A stretch of 64,000 nucleotides of DNA from Mesotaenium endlicherianum (GCA_009602735.1 WELA01012575.1:49080-113079); one strand, 5' to 3'. Positions 20,858 to 32,188 are shown, counted from the stretch's first letter. The notes: a model not told the origin generated them from the sequence alone. Translations and numbers: made by a program.

Positions 20858-21607
20858 TGTAATGAATCAGTGTATTGGATAGTTATAATATTCATTTATA
20901 TATTATAGTTACATAACTTCAGCCTGTTGAACTTTAGTTAACATTTAGTAAGCTGGATTTAAGTCTGCTAGATACTTGATACTTAGTTAAATGACTCAGC
21001 CGAGAGTAGCAGGCTGAAGTCCCTTAGGTCAGCCTGTTGACTCGTGTCAGCTTGCTGACACATTCTTTGACGGTCAACTGGCTGCCGTACTCGGCAGCAG
21101 CAAACTGCCTAGCTATGCATCTAAGAGTGGTGTTCTAGGTGAGTGACCAGATGACACCCGTAAGGTGGATGGCGATTCGGGATGATGGGAGATGGCTGTG
21201 GATTTGGTCAGCCGAGGTCCTACCAACGTGGTTAACTCCCGGGTAGGCGGTGCCATCGCACTTGCCGTTGAACAGTAAACTCATTCCATATACATATGCT
21301 AGGTATTGGTCTCAAGTTCGGCATTGGGAAAAGACGCCAACTCTCTTGTACTGCTTACTGAGAAATATCTGAATCCAAGGCAAGAAGCCATTGATACGCA
21401 CTGTCTTCTAGCCTTGCTTATGTATGAGTTTACTGGTTGCATTATTGATGCTCGTTTACTTGCATTTGACTTGCGAGTATTGTCCACCGCTAGTACATTT
21501 GACTTTGGCTGTTTAATCAGTTAACAAAAAATACCATGAAGATTACTTGCTAATATAAAGATCTTTATCAATTGTTAAACTGCTTTTTGGTAAGTCGATT
21601 CATTTTA
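20858..21607 (+). repeat. Family A LTR, 3' LTR of A3
   Basis: About 750 bp from TGTAATGAATCAGTGTATT to GTCGATTCATTTT. It carries the GTGGTTAACTCCCGGGTAGGCGGTGCC block and ATATAAAGATCTTTAT near its end. It is more diverged from the other A LTRs than they are from each other. The sequence beyond belongs to a different block. Confidence 0.85.
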
Positions 21608-21615
21608 CCAAGCCT

Positions 21616-21960
21616 GTGAAGATCACAGTCCACTTGGGGAAATCTGAGGAAGCGTCATTGTTGATTGAGGGCACAGTGACGGAAACAGAGAAGAATGACA
21701 TTTTCTTGGGAACAAAAGCTTCGATTCCCTTGGGTATGATCATCAATCCGCGGAAGCGGAAGGTGACATATCAACAGACTGATCTGCAGCCAGCAGGAGA
21801 AATTCCTGTGAAGATGGTTTTTTTTGGCGAATCTAACTATGGAGTGATAGTCTGCTGCGCCATCACAGAATACCCAGAATCTTATGATGACATAATGAGG
21901 AGCGAAGAAGAGGGCCACACTAGCATCAACATGCCTGCACCATTAGTGTGGCGACCATGA
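21616..21960 (+). pseudogene. Protease-tail-like segment at the start of the methyltransferase block
   Basis: A 114-residue frame contains ETEKNDIFLGTKASIPLGM then INPRKRKVTY. This resembles the C-terminal half of retropepsin-like domains, where a hydrophobic D-x-x-L-G block precedes the end of the fold. The active-site half is not seen. If the reading is right, the methyltransferase that follows sits inside a retroelement polyprotein region. Weak, by eye. Confidence 0.35.
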
Positions 21961-22119
21961 ATTATGTCGCAATTGAAAACTGTGAGTAACATGGATTGTG
22001 GCCCTTAAGAGCTACTACCAGTACGGTATTCAGTTACCTCAGCCTTGAATCTGATGCCTGGGGTACCATCGCTGCCTCAAGCAACCATCTAGATAGAGAA
22101 TCCATTCCGTGAGATAGGA

Positions 22120-23002
22120 GTGGTGGTGTTGGAGTTGCTTGCTGGACTAGGGTCCGGAACGATGGCCTTGATACAACGAGGGATTAAGGTCTGCAAGGTC
22201 CTTCATGTGGACAATGACGACAACGCTTTAAAAGCCTTCCCAGAAGTTATGAGTCAGCAAATGCATCATTTCAAGAACTTGGTGCCTGCAAATCAACATG
22301 TGGAGCATATAGCTGGAGGCGATATCCTTGACGTGAAGCCAAAATACCTACATGCTTACGAGATTGATTGGGTTTTCGCTGGATTTCCTTGTCAACCGTT
22401 CTTTCGAGCTGGGAACAGGAGGGAAATGATCCACGAGCACAACAGTGGGGTAAAAATCATTAACATGCTGCGAGAACGCTAAACGCCAGCATTATTTTCC
22501 ACCTGTGTTTGTGATGAAAAACGTGCACCCAGGAGCCGAATACAGCCGCATGAAGTCGAGAGAGCCATGGTTGATCTTCGACTCAACCCTTGATCATCAC
22601 GTGTTAATCAACGACGCCAAACGTGGAGGACTATCACACAAGGCCAGAATATTCTGGACTAATGGCATCCCCATTGAGATCTTAAGAGCCATGGAGGTGA
22701 TATCACATCGGCCTCTCAATGCCCTGACAGTGGGAGAAGCACTGGGAATACGTACCAGACCAGTGGCCAGGAGGGATACTTACCCACTATGTGCCATCAA
22801 CAAACCATACCAGCCAAGAGTGGTTCTACCTACCTTCACAACATTTCCAAGATCTCGTGCTTTCATTGAGGGAGGACCAGGAATGGTCAAAGATATGCAC
22901 GACAGAGATGCTCATTGGAGAGAGTCTACTGTTATAGAAAAGAGAAATTGCCTGGGGATACCAGACATGATAGTCCGACACATTGTCAGCGCGGTAGGGT
23001 GA
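22120..23002 (+). pseudogene. C5 cytosine DNA methyltransferase-like fragment
   Basis: Blocks typical of C5 methyltransferases appear in the right order. They are the SAM-binding motif I type (VLELLAGLGSGTMAL), an acidic residue after the next strand (HVDNDD), the catalytic-loop block (VFAGFPCQPFF), a motif VI-like FVMKNVHPG and a motif VIII-like KARIFWTN. A C-terminal LGIP block follows, as in motif IX/X. The RIFWTN region resembles DNMT3/DRM-type enzymes more than CMT or MET1. The homology runs in more than one frame, so it looks broken. Neighbours are a protease-like tail upstream and unknown charged ORFs downstream, all in repeats; it may have been captured by a mobile element. Such enzymes methylate cytosines in DNA in the nucleus. 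Confidence 0.75.
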
Positions 23003-23107
23003 CCAAAAGCATCAAAGAGCTTTGGCAACATGATTGGCCAGCACACTATGACTTGGCTGTTAGAGACTATCATGACCTGGCAATAGCTGACTTTTGCCAA
23101 CAAGCCC

Positions 23108-23557
23108 ATGCCAAAGACACCAGTCGTGACGATTGGAGTTTTTATGGTGCCTACATCAGATCAGAGTGCTGGCAGGAATGCACAGCAGCAGCGAGAAGAA
23201 GCTGCAGCGCGCAGAAGTGCGGCAGAAGAATTCAAAGGCATGACATCTATCCTCAAGGAAGCAGGAATAGCTGAATTGGCAAAATGCCGGGAGCTGATAG
23301 ATCGGTCGGATAACCGGACAGCTGAGTTGCTAGCACCTTTGGGAAGAGAGGATACTCCCATGGAGGAATAGGTGCCTAATGAACAGACACCGCCACCAAG
23401 CGCAGAGGACGGCTCACATGAAACTCAACTCTCGCTGAGGAATGCAACGCATAACCAGATATTTGGATCACCGCCAGTTGAGGAGGATACCTCATCCTGG
23501 TTGAGAGGCGCCACACGCAGCCATATATTTGGAACGTCATTTGCAAAAGGGGTGTAG
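23108..23557 (+). pseudogene. Charged coiled-coil and repeat-motif ORFs after the methyltransferase
   Basis: An A/E/R-rich helical segment (QQREEAAARRSAAEEF) is followed by KCRELIDRSDNRTAELLAP. A second stretch repeats one motif twice (RNATHNQIFGSPP, RGATRSHIFGTSF). No known domain. Insertion of the B element at 23553 lies at its end, and the same block appears to resume at 27686. Confidence 0.45.
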
Positions 23558-24055
23558 TGAAACAGATAGATGAAGTACTTAGTGAAATAGAATACTTTAT
23601 CTATTCAAGACAAGGATCTTTGAACACAAGTGGTAGCTTCTTGAAAGAGAGATGGCTTCTTGTAAGTTAATATATTTCTGGATTTTGGCAAGTACAAGAG
23701 TGATTCTGGAATGTCTTTCTATGTTCTAGCTCTCGTTTATATACTTGCTAAATAAGTAATTTCTAGGAAGGTGTATGTTGATGTGTTGGCACCCAACACA
23801 TTCCAAAACTTGCCACCTCTTTCTAGAACCATATACACATATCCTTTTGACCTAAAATTGGCACATTTGACTTTTGCCACATGGAGTTCTTCTAGGTCTT
23901 TCCTCCAACTTCGAAAATGCCTTAGAAGGTTCACAGGACATGAACCAAGTCACTAGAGTACCTATTCACAATTGAATCCACACAATACTACTCCAAATAT
24001 ATTTGAAAACATTAAAATATATGCAAACTAATACATAATAACTCAAATCACTACA
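23553..24055 (-). repeat. Family B LTR, 3' LTR of B3
   Basis: 503 bp, TGTAGTG...CACTACA ends. On the minus strand a G-rich purine tract (GGCGGGGGGGTGA) at 24056-24068 abuts its inner end and would be the plus-strand primer. Confidence 0.95.
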
Positions 24056-24092
24056 TCACCCCCCCGCCAGAAAAAGCGACGTCTCGGCGCGT

Positions 24093-24221
24093 CAAGTCAG
24101 GTCTTACACATGTGGAGCAGACTACTCAACATCTTCAAGTCAGATGCCACACATGTGAAGAGGACTAGTCCAAGGCGCCAAGTCAGGTGCTACACATGTA
24201 AGGTAGACTAGGCAAGGTCGT
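24093..24221 (-). repeat. Triple 43-bp repeat in the family B 3' region
   Basis: Three units start CAAGTCAG at 24093, 24136 and 24179, each with a core CACATGT and a GACTA(G/C)TC-type end. The same triplet with the same 43-bp spacing lies at 45104-45232 and 51281-51409. It lies between pol and the purine tract, a place where family-specific RNA signals can occur. Confidence 0.9.
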
Positions 24222-24905
24222 GGGTGGTGTGACCTTATTGGCTAGCCTACTCCTTGATGATAAAGAAAATTGTACAAGTTGGCCCAAAATCTGCCACAAA
24301 TTCAAAAATTCATAGCGTCCACGGAACTGCTTCAAATCTAAATATTTTAATGCCAGACGGACGGCGTCATAGAACTCTACCGGGTCACTAAAGTTGAGAG
24401 CATTCTAATTTCTGGAGTGTCCTTGAGAGCTGAGAGAGTAGGCACTCCTCCAAATCTGTGCAGAAACTTTTGAAAATCATAAGTCCTTCTATGCTTCTCC
24501 AAATTCTGCAAACTAAGTCTCAAACTGGGCGCTAAAAGATGTTCTACCCGAGTCTTGAGTTTCAGAGCATTCCAAGTTTAGGGGAGGGCACAATGTCAGA
24601 GGGCATATTCTGCCCTAACAATGCCAGCAGCCTGACCCCCTTCTACTTAGAGCATCATATCTTTCTCACCAGTGCTCTGAAATGAACAAAATTGGACTCT
24701 AAATGACTGGCTACTCTTGGACTACCGCCAGGTAAATTTTCAGAATTTATTATGCAGAGACCTATCACCAGTAGCAATTTTAGTTTTCTGTTCAGAAATT
24801 GCGAGAAGAGAAGAGTGTCTAATGTCAATTTTTCCTCTTTCTTGTTCTTGCAGGCTGCCTCCAAGGGGTCTTCTGCTGCTTCTTGATGGTGGCAGGCTGC
24901 CTCCC

Positions 24906-26165
24906 TTAAGTCTTTGGGCTTGAAGTAGAGAGACTTGGGGCTGGTCCAAGATGGGCGTTGGCGGCATGGAAGCGCTTCAACTTTCTCTGAACTTTGTCAA
25001 GGTCGTGCGCCGCCACCCAACTATTCTCCGAATCTGGATATCCTTTCCACTTGAACAAGTATTGCTGCAGTCTCCTGAAATTTCTCATAGCCACTATGTC
25101 TTCCACTTCGTACTCCAAATGATCATCCACTATTGTTGGGGCTGGTGGGGTTGTCACACGTCCTGGGAACTTGTTGTCGGGGTGCACATACGGCTTGAAG
25201 AGGGAAGCGTGGAATACGGGGTCGATGTGCATAGTCTGGGGAAGTTCTAGCTTGAAAGCAACGGGGTTGACTTGCTGGATAATCTTAAAGGGTCCCAAAT
25301 ACTTGGGAGAGAACTTGCTGCCGGCAGGCCTGTTGTTCAGGGAAATATTATTGGATGATAGTAACACGTTGTCACCCGCTCTGAACGTAATTTCTCTACT
25401 GGACCTGTTTGCCATTCTTGCTTGACCATCTTGTGGGTGTTGTAGAGCTTTCTTGGCTGCTGCAAGGGCTGCTTCTAATGTCTCTAAAAAATCTGTGGCT
25501 GCAGGTACTTCATCATGGCCAGCCGTGAAGCTCAGCGGCGTGGTTGGATGGAAGCCATAGTTGAGGAAGAATGGGGACTCTTGGGTAGAGGCTTGCGTTG
25601 TGTTGTTGTAGGCAAACTCCAGGGGGGTCAAGTACATGTCCCAGTCTTGGTCCAGAGTAGACACGTAGGCCTTTAGAGAGGTCTTTAGGGTACAATTCAT
25701 ACGCTCGGTTTGCCCATCTGATTGTGGGTGGTAGGCAGTAGACATATCCAGCGATGTACCCAAGTTCTTGAAGAGATTTTTCCTGAAATGGCTTGTGAAT
25801 CTTGGGTCTCCATCTGACACAATTCTTGATGGTAGTCCATGGAGTCGGAAGATGTTGTCAAAGATGAGTCTTGCTAGTTGTGGTGCTGTAGCCTTAGTCG
25901 TCGTGGGAATAAAATGAGCCATCTTGGTAAGTCTGTCCACCACCGTGAGCATTATGGCCTCGAGGTGTCACGGGCAAGTCCACGATAAGGTCCATTGAGA
26001 TGTCCGTCCATTGTCTTTCGGGGATTGGTAGTGGTTGGAGGAGTCCTCCCGCCTTTTGCGATGATGGCTTGATTCTTTGGCATGTGTCACAGCTCCTGCA
26101 GTACTCCTTGACTTGCTTAGACATGCCTGGCCAACAATAAGTCCTAGCTAGAACGCCCGTGGTCC
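24906..26165 (-). pseudogene. B3 integrase and chromodomain region
   Basis: Reading leftwards: [13 protein letters not shown] of the zinc part, catalytic core ([24 protein letters not shown]), GPF block ([12 protein letters not shown]), and a chromodomain ([29 protein letters not shown]). Same order and near-identical sequence to B1. Fossil. Confidence 0.9.
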
Positions 26166-27140
26166 TTATGATTCCAAGGTATCCACCTTTTGGGCCACTT
26201 CAATGATCCTTGAGAAGTCCGTCAAGTCGCGTAATTCCACTTCCTTTGCCACCTTGGGCTTGAGGCCAAAGATGTAGCGGTCAATCTTCTCCTCGAGAGA
26301 CATGTTGGGGATCTCAAGAGTGAGGGCGTTAAATCTGGATGTATACTCTTGAACGGACGTCGTTTGCTTGAGATGGTGGAGCTTTCCTCGGGCAATCTTC
26401 TCCGCATTGATGGGCATGAATTGCTTCTTGAGGGCCTCACGAAAATCTGCCCATCTTGCATATGATGGTGGGGGCTCTTGGCCGAGCATGGGGTGCGCCA
26501 TAGCTTGATATATAGCCGCTTGATAGTTACGCCACCATGATGTTGCTGCTCCTCTAAGTAAGGTAACGGCAAAGGGAACGTAGTCCTCCTCGGGTACTTC
26601 AAGGAACGCGAGGTACGTCTCCACTTGGTAGAGCCATAAATTCAGGTTGGCACCTTTCCCGGGGTTGAAAGTGTCGGGTTTGCCGGGCTTGATGAGTTTC
26701 CTTGCTCTCGTTGGCTCTTGTGGAGGCGCTTGAGCCGGGGCTGGATTTTGAGCATTGCTCGCAATAGGGGCAACCATGGCAGCCATAGCTTCTCTTGACG
26801 CTTGCACGGTTGCTTCATAGGTGGCCAAGCCCACTTGGTTGTGGACGGTCATTAGGAAGGCTGCCCACTCATTTGCGGGAACTCCTTGTGGTGGGGTCAA
26901 CTTTGCTATAGCGGCTGCCACGGGATTTGACGGTGCTCCTCCTTGTGGTGCTTCTTGTTGTTGCAGATTTCCTTGAGTAGGCTCTCCCATCGACGCTGGA
27001 GGAGGGTGTGCTCCTCCTTGTGGTGCTTCTTGTTGTTGCAGATTTTCTTGAGTGGGCTCTCCCATCGGCGCTGGAGGAGGGTGTCTTGGAGAGGAAGGGC
27101 TTCCTTCGAAAGCTTGCTGTTGGTCTTGAGGATCGGCCAT
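26166..27140 (-). pseudogene. B3 gag region
   Basis: Gag begins [13 protein letters not shown] at 27140. A Pro/Gln-rich N-terminus carries a 25-residue unit twice (around [19 protein letters not shown]). The capsid-like part follows ([25 protein letters not shown]). It is nearly identical to the gags of B1 and B2 over its length. Fossil within a broken element. Confidence 0.85.
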
Positions 27141-27164
27141 CTTCTTGTGCTACCAAAGTGCCTA

Positions 27165-27176
27165 GCTCCGATACCA
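27165..27176 (-). other. Primer binding site of B3
   Basis: TGGTATCGGAGC on the minus strand, one base inside the 5' LTR; initiator tRNA-Met type. The same is found in B1 and B2 next to their 5' LTRs. Confidence 0.85.
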
Positions 27177-27177
27177 C

Positions 27178-27680
27178 TGTAGTGAAACAGATAGATGAAG
27201 TACTTAGTGAAATAGAATACTTTGTCTGTTCAAAACAAGGATCTTTGAACACAAGTGGTAGCTTCTTGAAAGAGAGATGGCTTCTTGAAAGTTAATATAT
27301 TTCTGGATTTTGGCAAGCACAAGAGTGATTCTGGAATGTCTTTCTATGTTCTAGCTCTCGTTTATATACTTGCTAAATAAGTAATTTCTAGGAAGGTGTA
27401 TGTTGATGTGTTGGCACCCAACACATTCCAAAACTTGCCACCTCTTTCTAGAACAATGTACACATGTCCTTTTGACCTAAAAATGGCATATTTGACTTTT
27501 GCCACGTGGAGTTCTTCTAGGTCTTTCCTCTAACTTTGAAAATGCCTTAGAAGGTTCACAGGACATGAACCAAGTCACTAGAGTACCTATTCACACTTGA
27601 ATCCACACAATACTACTCCAAATATATTTGTAAATATTAAAATATATGCAAACTAATATATAATAACTCACATCATTACA
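27178..27680 (-). repeat. Family B LTR, 5' LTR of B3
   Basis: 503 bp, partner of 23553-24055, with the same TATA box (TATATAAA on the minus strand) in mid-LTR. Confidence 0.95.
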
Positions 27681-27685
27681 AGGGG

Positions 27686-29172
27686 CAACATCTATCTGCG
27701 AAGTGTCCTTGGAGAATGCAAAGTCAGGGTACGACACTAACATCAGCCCAAGGGCAACTGGGCGTGAACACTATTGAGAGGCAAGCTCAAGTAGTTGGGA
27801 AGCTAATCAGCAATATCTATCATCCTCCTCGGAGGAAGAACAACCAGACGACATCTCAGAAGGAACATTAAGAGTGACTGAAGAGTATTATAACAGGACA
27901 CCAGAGGAGTCCTATGAATCTTACAGGGCCTCGTAAGCAGGTCCTGCTAGAAGAGAGCGCCAGTGGAATATTAGTGAATGGGCTGAAGAGTGTAGCCAGA
28001 AGTTAGCAGACTCTGGAGGGTCTGCAAAGACCATATGCTTGGAGATGATATTTGAGAACAACAGGGAGGATTTGGACCAAAAACTAGCCATGACACTTAC
28101 CCTGTTGACTCCAGAGCCAAGGGCTAAGGGGCAACCACGGGGTTCAATTAGTCATACAGCTGAATCCATTACGAGGCAGATCATGGATAAACTGCTGGAA
28201 GCAGACGCTCACCAGCGCAAGGAAGATGAAGTGACACAAGCAGCACTCACTCTGCAATCCGCCATCATCAACATGGCAAGGCTCAACACAGATAATGACG
28301 AAGAGCCAGCACCACCCGGAATGGAGGAGCCTGTTGGAGATGAGGCAGAGATGCCTAATCTTCCGGAGTTCGACCTGCCGTCACTAACTAATGAAGAGGA
28401 GATGAGGGAAGAAATTCCACGTTTCCCCACTCCAGAGCTGGACTTGTTGGAGCTACAAGGACTTAGGACGGATGACTGAGTGGTGGACCACTTAATGCTG
28501 GAGGGGCCCAGTCCGGCGGATTTGTACAATGATCTAAGGTCACCAACATCCAGCACTCCGACTGCCAGCATCCCAGCACCAGGACCTACCGCACAGGAGC
28601 ATCTGCAACAGCCGCAGGAGGTAATTGCCTGCACCGCTAAGGTGGACCCATCACAAGGTAAGCCACGGGGCCGTGCAAACAGGCCAAGAAAGGTGGCCCG
28701 TGAGCAAACTGCACCACTTAGACGGATGCTCATGCGCTATTTCAATTGCAAGGGAGCAGCTCAGAGAGAAGGGGTTCCAAGAGGAACCACAGTTTCACCT
28801 CCGCAACCTATCATGGATATCTTGCAGAGAGAAGGAGAAATTGGCTTAATTCGCAAAGCCACAGCATTGGGCATTAAGATTCCCATAGTACGCCCCTCAC
28901 CCACTGGAACATGGGGAAGAAGCAAATCCGCTCCTAGGACACCTGCAGTTTCTGAGCAGGAACTGGTGGAGCTGAGAAGCACCATAAGCCGCCTGACAGC
29001 AGAAAATGCTGTATATGCACAATTCGATGAAGCTCAAAGGCAACAGACGTTGGCACAGACATGGATGGTCACACCTCCACCAAGAGAGGAGTTTGGCACA
29101 ACAGTCGCACGCATTACAACCTCTCGACAAACCCTTCAAGACGCCTGTTGTTGCCGAACCCAAAAGTCATAA
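27686..29172 (+). pseudogene. Unknown acidic and Pro-rich ORFs, second half of the methyltransferase block
   Basis: Open stretches at 28039-28479 and 28480-29172 follow each other with no gap. The first is acidic (NLPEFDLPSLTNEEEMREEIPRF region). The second is Pro-rich, then basic (RGRANRPRKVAREQ), then has IMDILQREGEIGLIRKATALG and a short helical segment. No known domain is recognised. They directly follow the target duplication of the B3 insertion, so they formed one block with 21608-23552 before that insertion. Confidence 0.45.
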
Positions 29173-29529
29173 GAACCCTCGCACACGCACACGCATACAC
29201 ACACATGGAGCACGTTGCCGTCTCGTGCTGGCTAGGCACACGCCCACACATGCATGTCGGCGTCGTTGTCCTGCAAGAGCTAACCTTCCACCGCCGTGCA
29301 AGAACGTGAGAGCAACAGATACAGGACGGAGTCACAAAGTGCGGCGTGAGGAGGATGGGGCATGCAGAGGAGGGAGCTGCCACACCGGGACGCGTGCGCG
29401 CGAGAGCGGCTGGCCAGCCCCCGGCTTCAGGAGAGCACTGGCGGGAGGGCGCAAGCAAGCGCGGACATGTGGCGCGGTGCAATGGGCTCTCGCCTGTGTT
29501 CGGGTCCAGAACACGTGTAGGAAGAAGAG
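29173..29529. other. GC-rich unassigned DNA
   Basis: Begins with a short CA-rich stretch (CACACGCACACGC), then GC-rich sequence with overlapping open frames on both strands, as expected from composition. No recognisable gene. Confidence 0.5.
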
Positions 29530-30360
29530 TATCTTCGCCCTTATAATGAATTCCATTTACCCATCTATACCCCTTGACTCACTTATCGTAGTGTGCCATA
29601 GTTGCACACTAACACAATCCACAAGAAAGAGGCGAGCTTGAGGACTAGGGCTTCTCCTTTAGAAACTCATGGCCTCTTGCCTACCAGGCATACAAGCATG
29701 TATAAGCACATACACAACATCAAGGGACTGAATAGCAAAGGCGCTCTCATTCATATGACCATAAAGTAGCTAAAACACATCCCACTGACTTAGGTGCAAA
29801 ACCATGGAATCTGTCCGCTATGTGACCCCAAAATGTCAGAGGACATAACTCTGTCCATACTACTCCAAATTGAGCAAACTCAACGGCAACAGATGCATCT
29901 TGACAAGACCTTTCCGTTTGGAGCGCAGACGAAGCAGCCATGTCAACTTTTGTGAAGGCTGGTCATTAGAACGAACCCAAAAGTGCACACATGACTTGCA
30001 TGTAGAAATCCCACTGTAAAGCAAACTGTCCAGAATGAGAGACCACAAGATCCCAACCTGCTATGTACCTAGTGACCACCTGGTTGACCACGGCACAAGG
30101 TGCGCCGTTTCGTGGGAAACTCGTTTAAGTTGGGGGCTCATCAGGGATCGACTGGTGTAAACTGTGAGTTGCAGTACACTGCTGGAGCAAGTGTACGTAC
30201 TAACTGAGTAAGTACATTGCCATAAGTTGGGATTGGATAGCAATGATACATGACACATCAGGGAAGTGCTTGAGGTGACCAGTGTATTGTTTACAACCAT
30301 ATGTTTCTTGGAACTTAGTGTGATCTGAAGATGTAGTTAAATAAATAATGAACTAATTCA
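29530..30360 (-). repeat. Family D LTR pieces, inverted and rearranged
   Basis: 29530-30127 matches, in reverse, the later part of the D LTR (about 62030-62640 of the full copy). The LTR start, TGTAATGAATTAG with the following T-rich run, is recognisable in reverse at about 30325-30360. Between them, about 30135-30325 matches D internal sequence in plus orientation (compare 60721-60905). The order is not that of an intact element, so rearrangement has occurred. Confidence 0.75.
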
Positions 30361-32188
30361 TTACACTTACTATGGCATTATGGCCTGTTGGAGCCAGCGA
30401 GGGATTCAGATAGTTCAGCATATCGAGGCTTGGGTCTGTACGGTGTGTTGACTGCTGTATGTGAAGTTAACGTGGATACTAGAGGGGGTTTGACTACTTG
30501 CCTTAGGTCCAGTTGACTACATGTTTTTGGATGTCACCTATACACTTGGTCAAGTGTAAGGAGGTATGTGTCTTCGTCATAGGGACGATCTGGGCATATT
30601 AGCAGTGTGCTAAGTTTCTGCCGGCCTCGCAGCTAACTGAGCTCGCTAGAGGCGCATGCTAGGTAGCATGCAAGGTGCATTGGTATATACGTTAAGTGCA
30701 TGGAATTTGCATCTCGGGTGCTAGAGGTAGTGGATCGCCGTTAGCATACCGTAGAGCAGGTGTAAAATGGGCCCTGCTGTAACAAATTCACTATGCACAC
30801 CTAAGTAAAGATAGAAGAGACCATCGACATTATAGACGTTCTCGCAATGCATGGCTTGAATGATCTTGTTTAGTCTGATGCACAAACATTCTTCTTGCTA
30901 GCTTGGGGTTACAGTGCAAAAGTCTTACCAATAATTTATGCACGCTGTTATTATTGGCTTGCTAAGTGCTTGCTGCAATTGCAATAGGTGCCATGTATGT
31001 GCCTCTAGAGAAGAACTTAGTCTTGAGATATACTGGGTTTGCCCACTGTCATTGGTTGCGTCTATGTCATCCCAATGTTTGCCTCGCCCTCCCGAGAATT
31101 AACTATGTAAGATGGAGTCGTCAGATCTTGAGTAGACTGATGCAGCTAGGGTGTGGTGTTTACCACGCGTAGCTAAGCTCATGGAAGGCAACTTACACAC
31201 TTGCTTGTTGTCTATTTGACGTACTCAGACCAGCAAGCAGAGTGTGAAGCAATGGTGACATACAGGTCAAGAGAGGCCGAGGAGTTGGCATGCTGGACGC
31301 TGCCACGTGACGCTTCCTCACCTGTCCTCTAGGCAACTTTAGGCAGTAAGGCTTGAAGGAGGGAGTATCCTGAAACATAAAAATTATGATACAGTTGGTT
31401 TATTCTGTTCCCTTTTCACTTGGATTGTTGTCTCTCACTATTTGGTGATTGTCATTTTGGTGTATGTCTTGCTAGGAATGACTAGTATAAGTCCTTGTAT
31501 GCATGCGTTGGTGGAGTCAGCCAACTGAGCTACTCTTTGGTATTGGAGGAACTTGCTAATGGGGCCGGTTGTCTTTATCTCATAGCAAGCTATCTACACT
31601 TCCAAATGAAGGGGTGTAATACACTGGCTTGAGTTTGGGTTATTCATGGATAGAGCTTTATGGGGAGAGGGTCTGAATGGCAGTACACTCTTCCCTATGC
31701 CACTCTGGACATTGCTCTAGTCCTGAAAAATGGACTGTTTTTTTGGGGGGGAGGACGTTCTTTCTTGCTTACTTGGATGTTTGCACTCTGTGTCCTCTCT
31801 TGGTTTTCCTTTGTTGATTCTTCTCCACCCACTCGTATCGCCGCAATCCTCTGTGATTGTCACTCTATGTGGTGCTTATGATGCGAAGTATTAGGCACTT
31901 CTTGGTGTGCTTATGTGGTTAGAGCTGTCGGGTCGACTGGTATTTAATTTGGGGAGAGGGAGATGGGATGTGTATCAGGAGTTTTCAGTAAGCTGTGCTT
32001 ACCTATATACTCAGCAGCAAGTGTACGTACTAACTGAGTCATTCACTGCCACATCCTATGTATGTACTGCATTAATATCAGGAGCATCAGTAACTGACTG
32101 GTGTAAACTGTGAGTTGCAGTACACTGTTGGAGCAAGTGTACGTACTAACTAAGTAAGTACATTGCCATAAGTTGGGATTGGGTAGCA
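30361..32188 (+). mobile_element. Family D internal region, second copy D2
   Basis: Matches about 58985-60810 of element D1 along its length (shared AGCATATCGAGRCTTRGGTCT, ATCGCCGTTAG.ATACCGTAG and others). No gag or pol ORF. It joins D LTR sequence at about 32189. Fossil, rearranged. Confidence 0.8.

Larger units (their letters stand above)
18121..21607 (+). mobile_element. Ty3/gypsy chromovirus, family A, copy A3 (3' part only)
   Basis: Parts present: integrase C-terminal side, chromodomain, purine tract, ORF3 region, hairpin plus purine tract, and 3' LTR. It is the only copy in the window where ORF3, the final purine tract and the LTR can be read in unbroken order. It therefore shows that ORF3 is part of the element, not host DNA. 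Broken element. Confidence 0.9.
23553..27680 (-). mobile_element. Family B Ty3/gypsy element B3, short, with target duplication AGGGG
   Basis: Two 503-bp LTRs (27178-27680 and 23553-24055) enclose a primer site, gag, the integrase-chromodomain part of pol and a 3' noncoding stretch. AGGGG flanks it at 23548-23552 and 27681-27685, so the ends are original. At 4.1 kb it is much shorter than its siblings B1 and B2 (about 6.7 kb). I count about 19 differences between its LTRs (near 4 percent), making it clearly older than the tandem pair. Broken. Confidence 0.95.

Noticed and set aside
29178-29207. CA-rich microsatellite
   Set aside because: Too short and too irregular to list as a repeat locus.
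29173-29556. Open frames on both strands around 29.2-29.5 kb and 33.5-33.8 kb
   Set aside because: High GC content gives open frames in several phases at once; no domain or homologue recognised.
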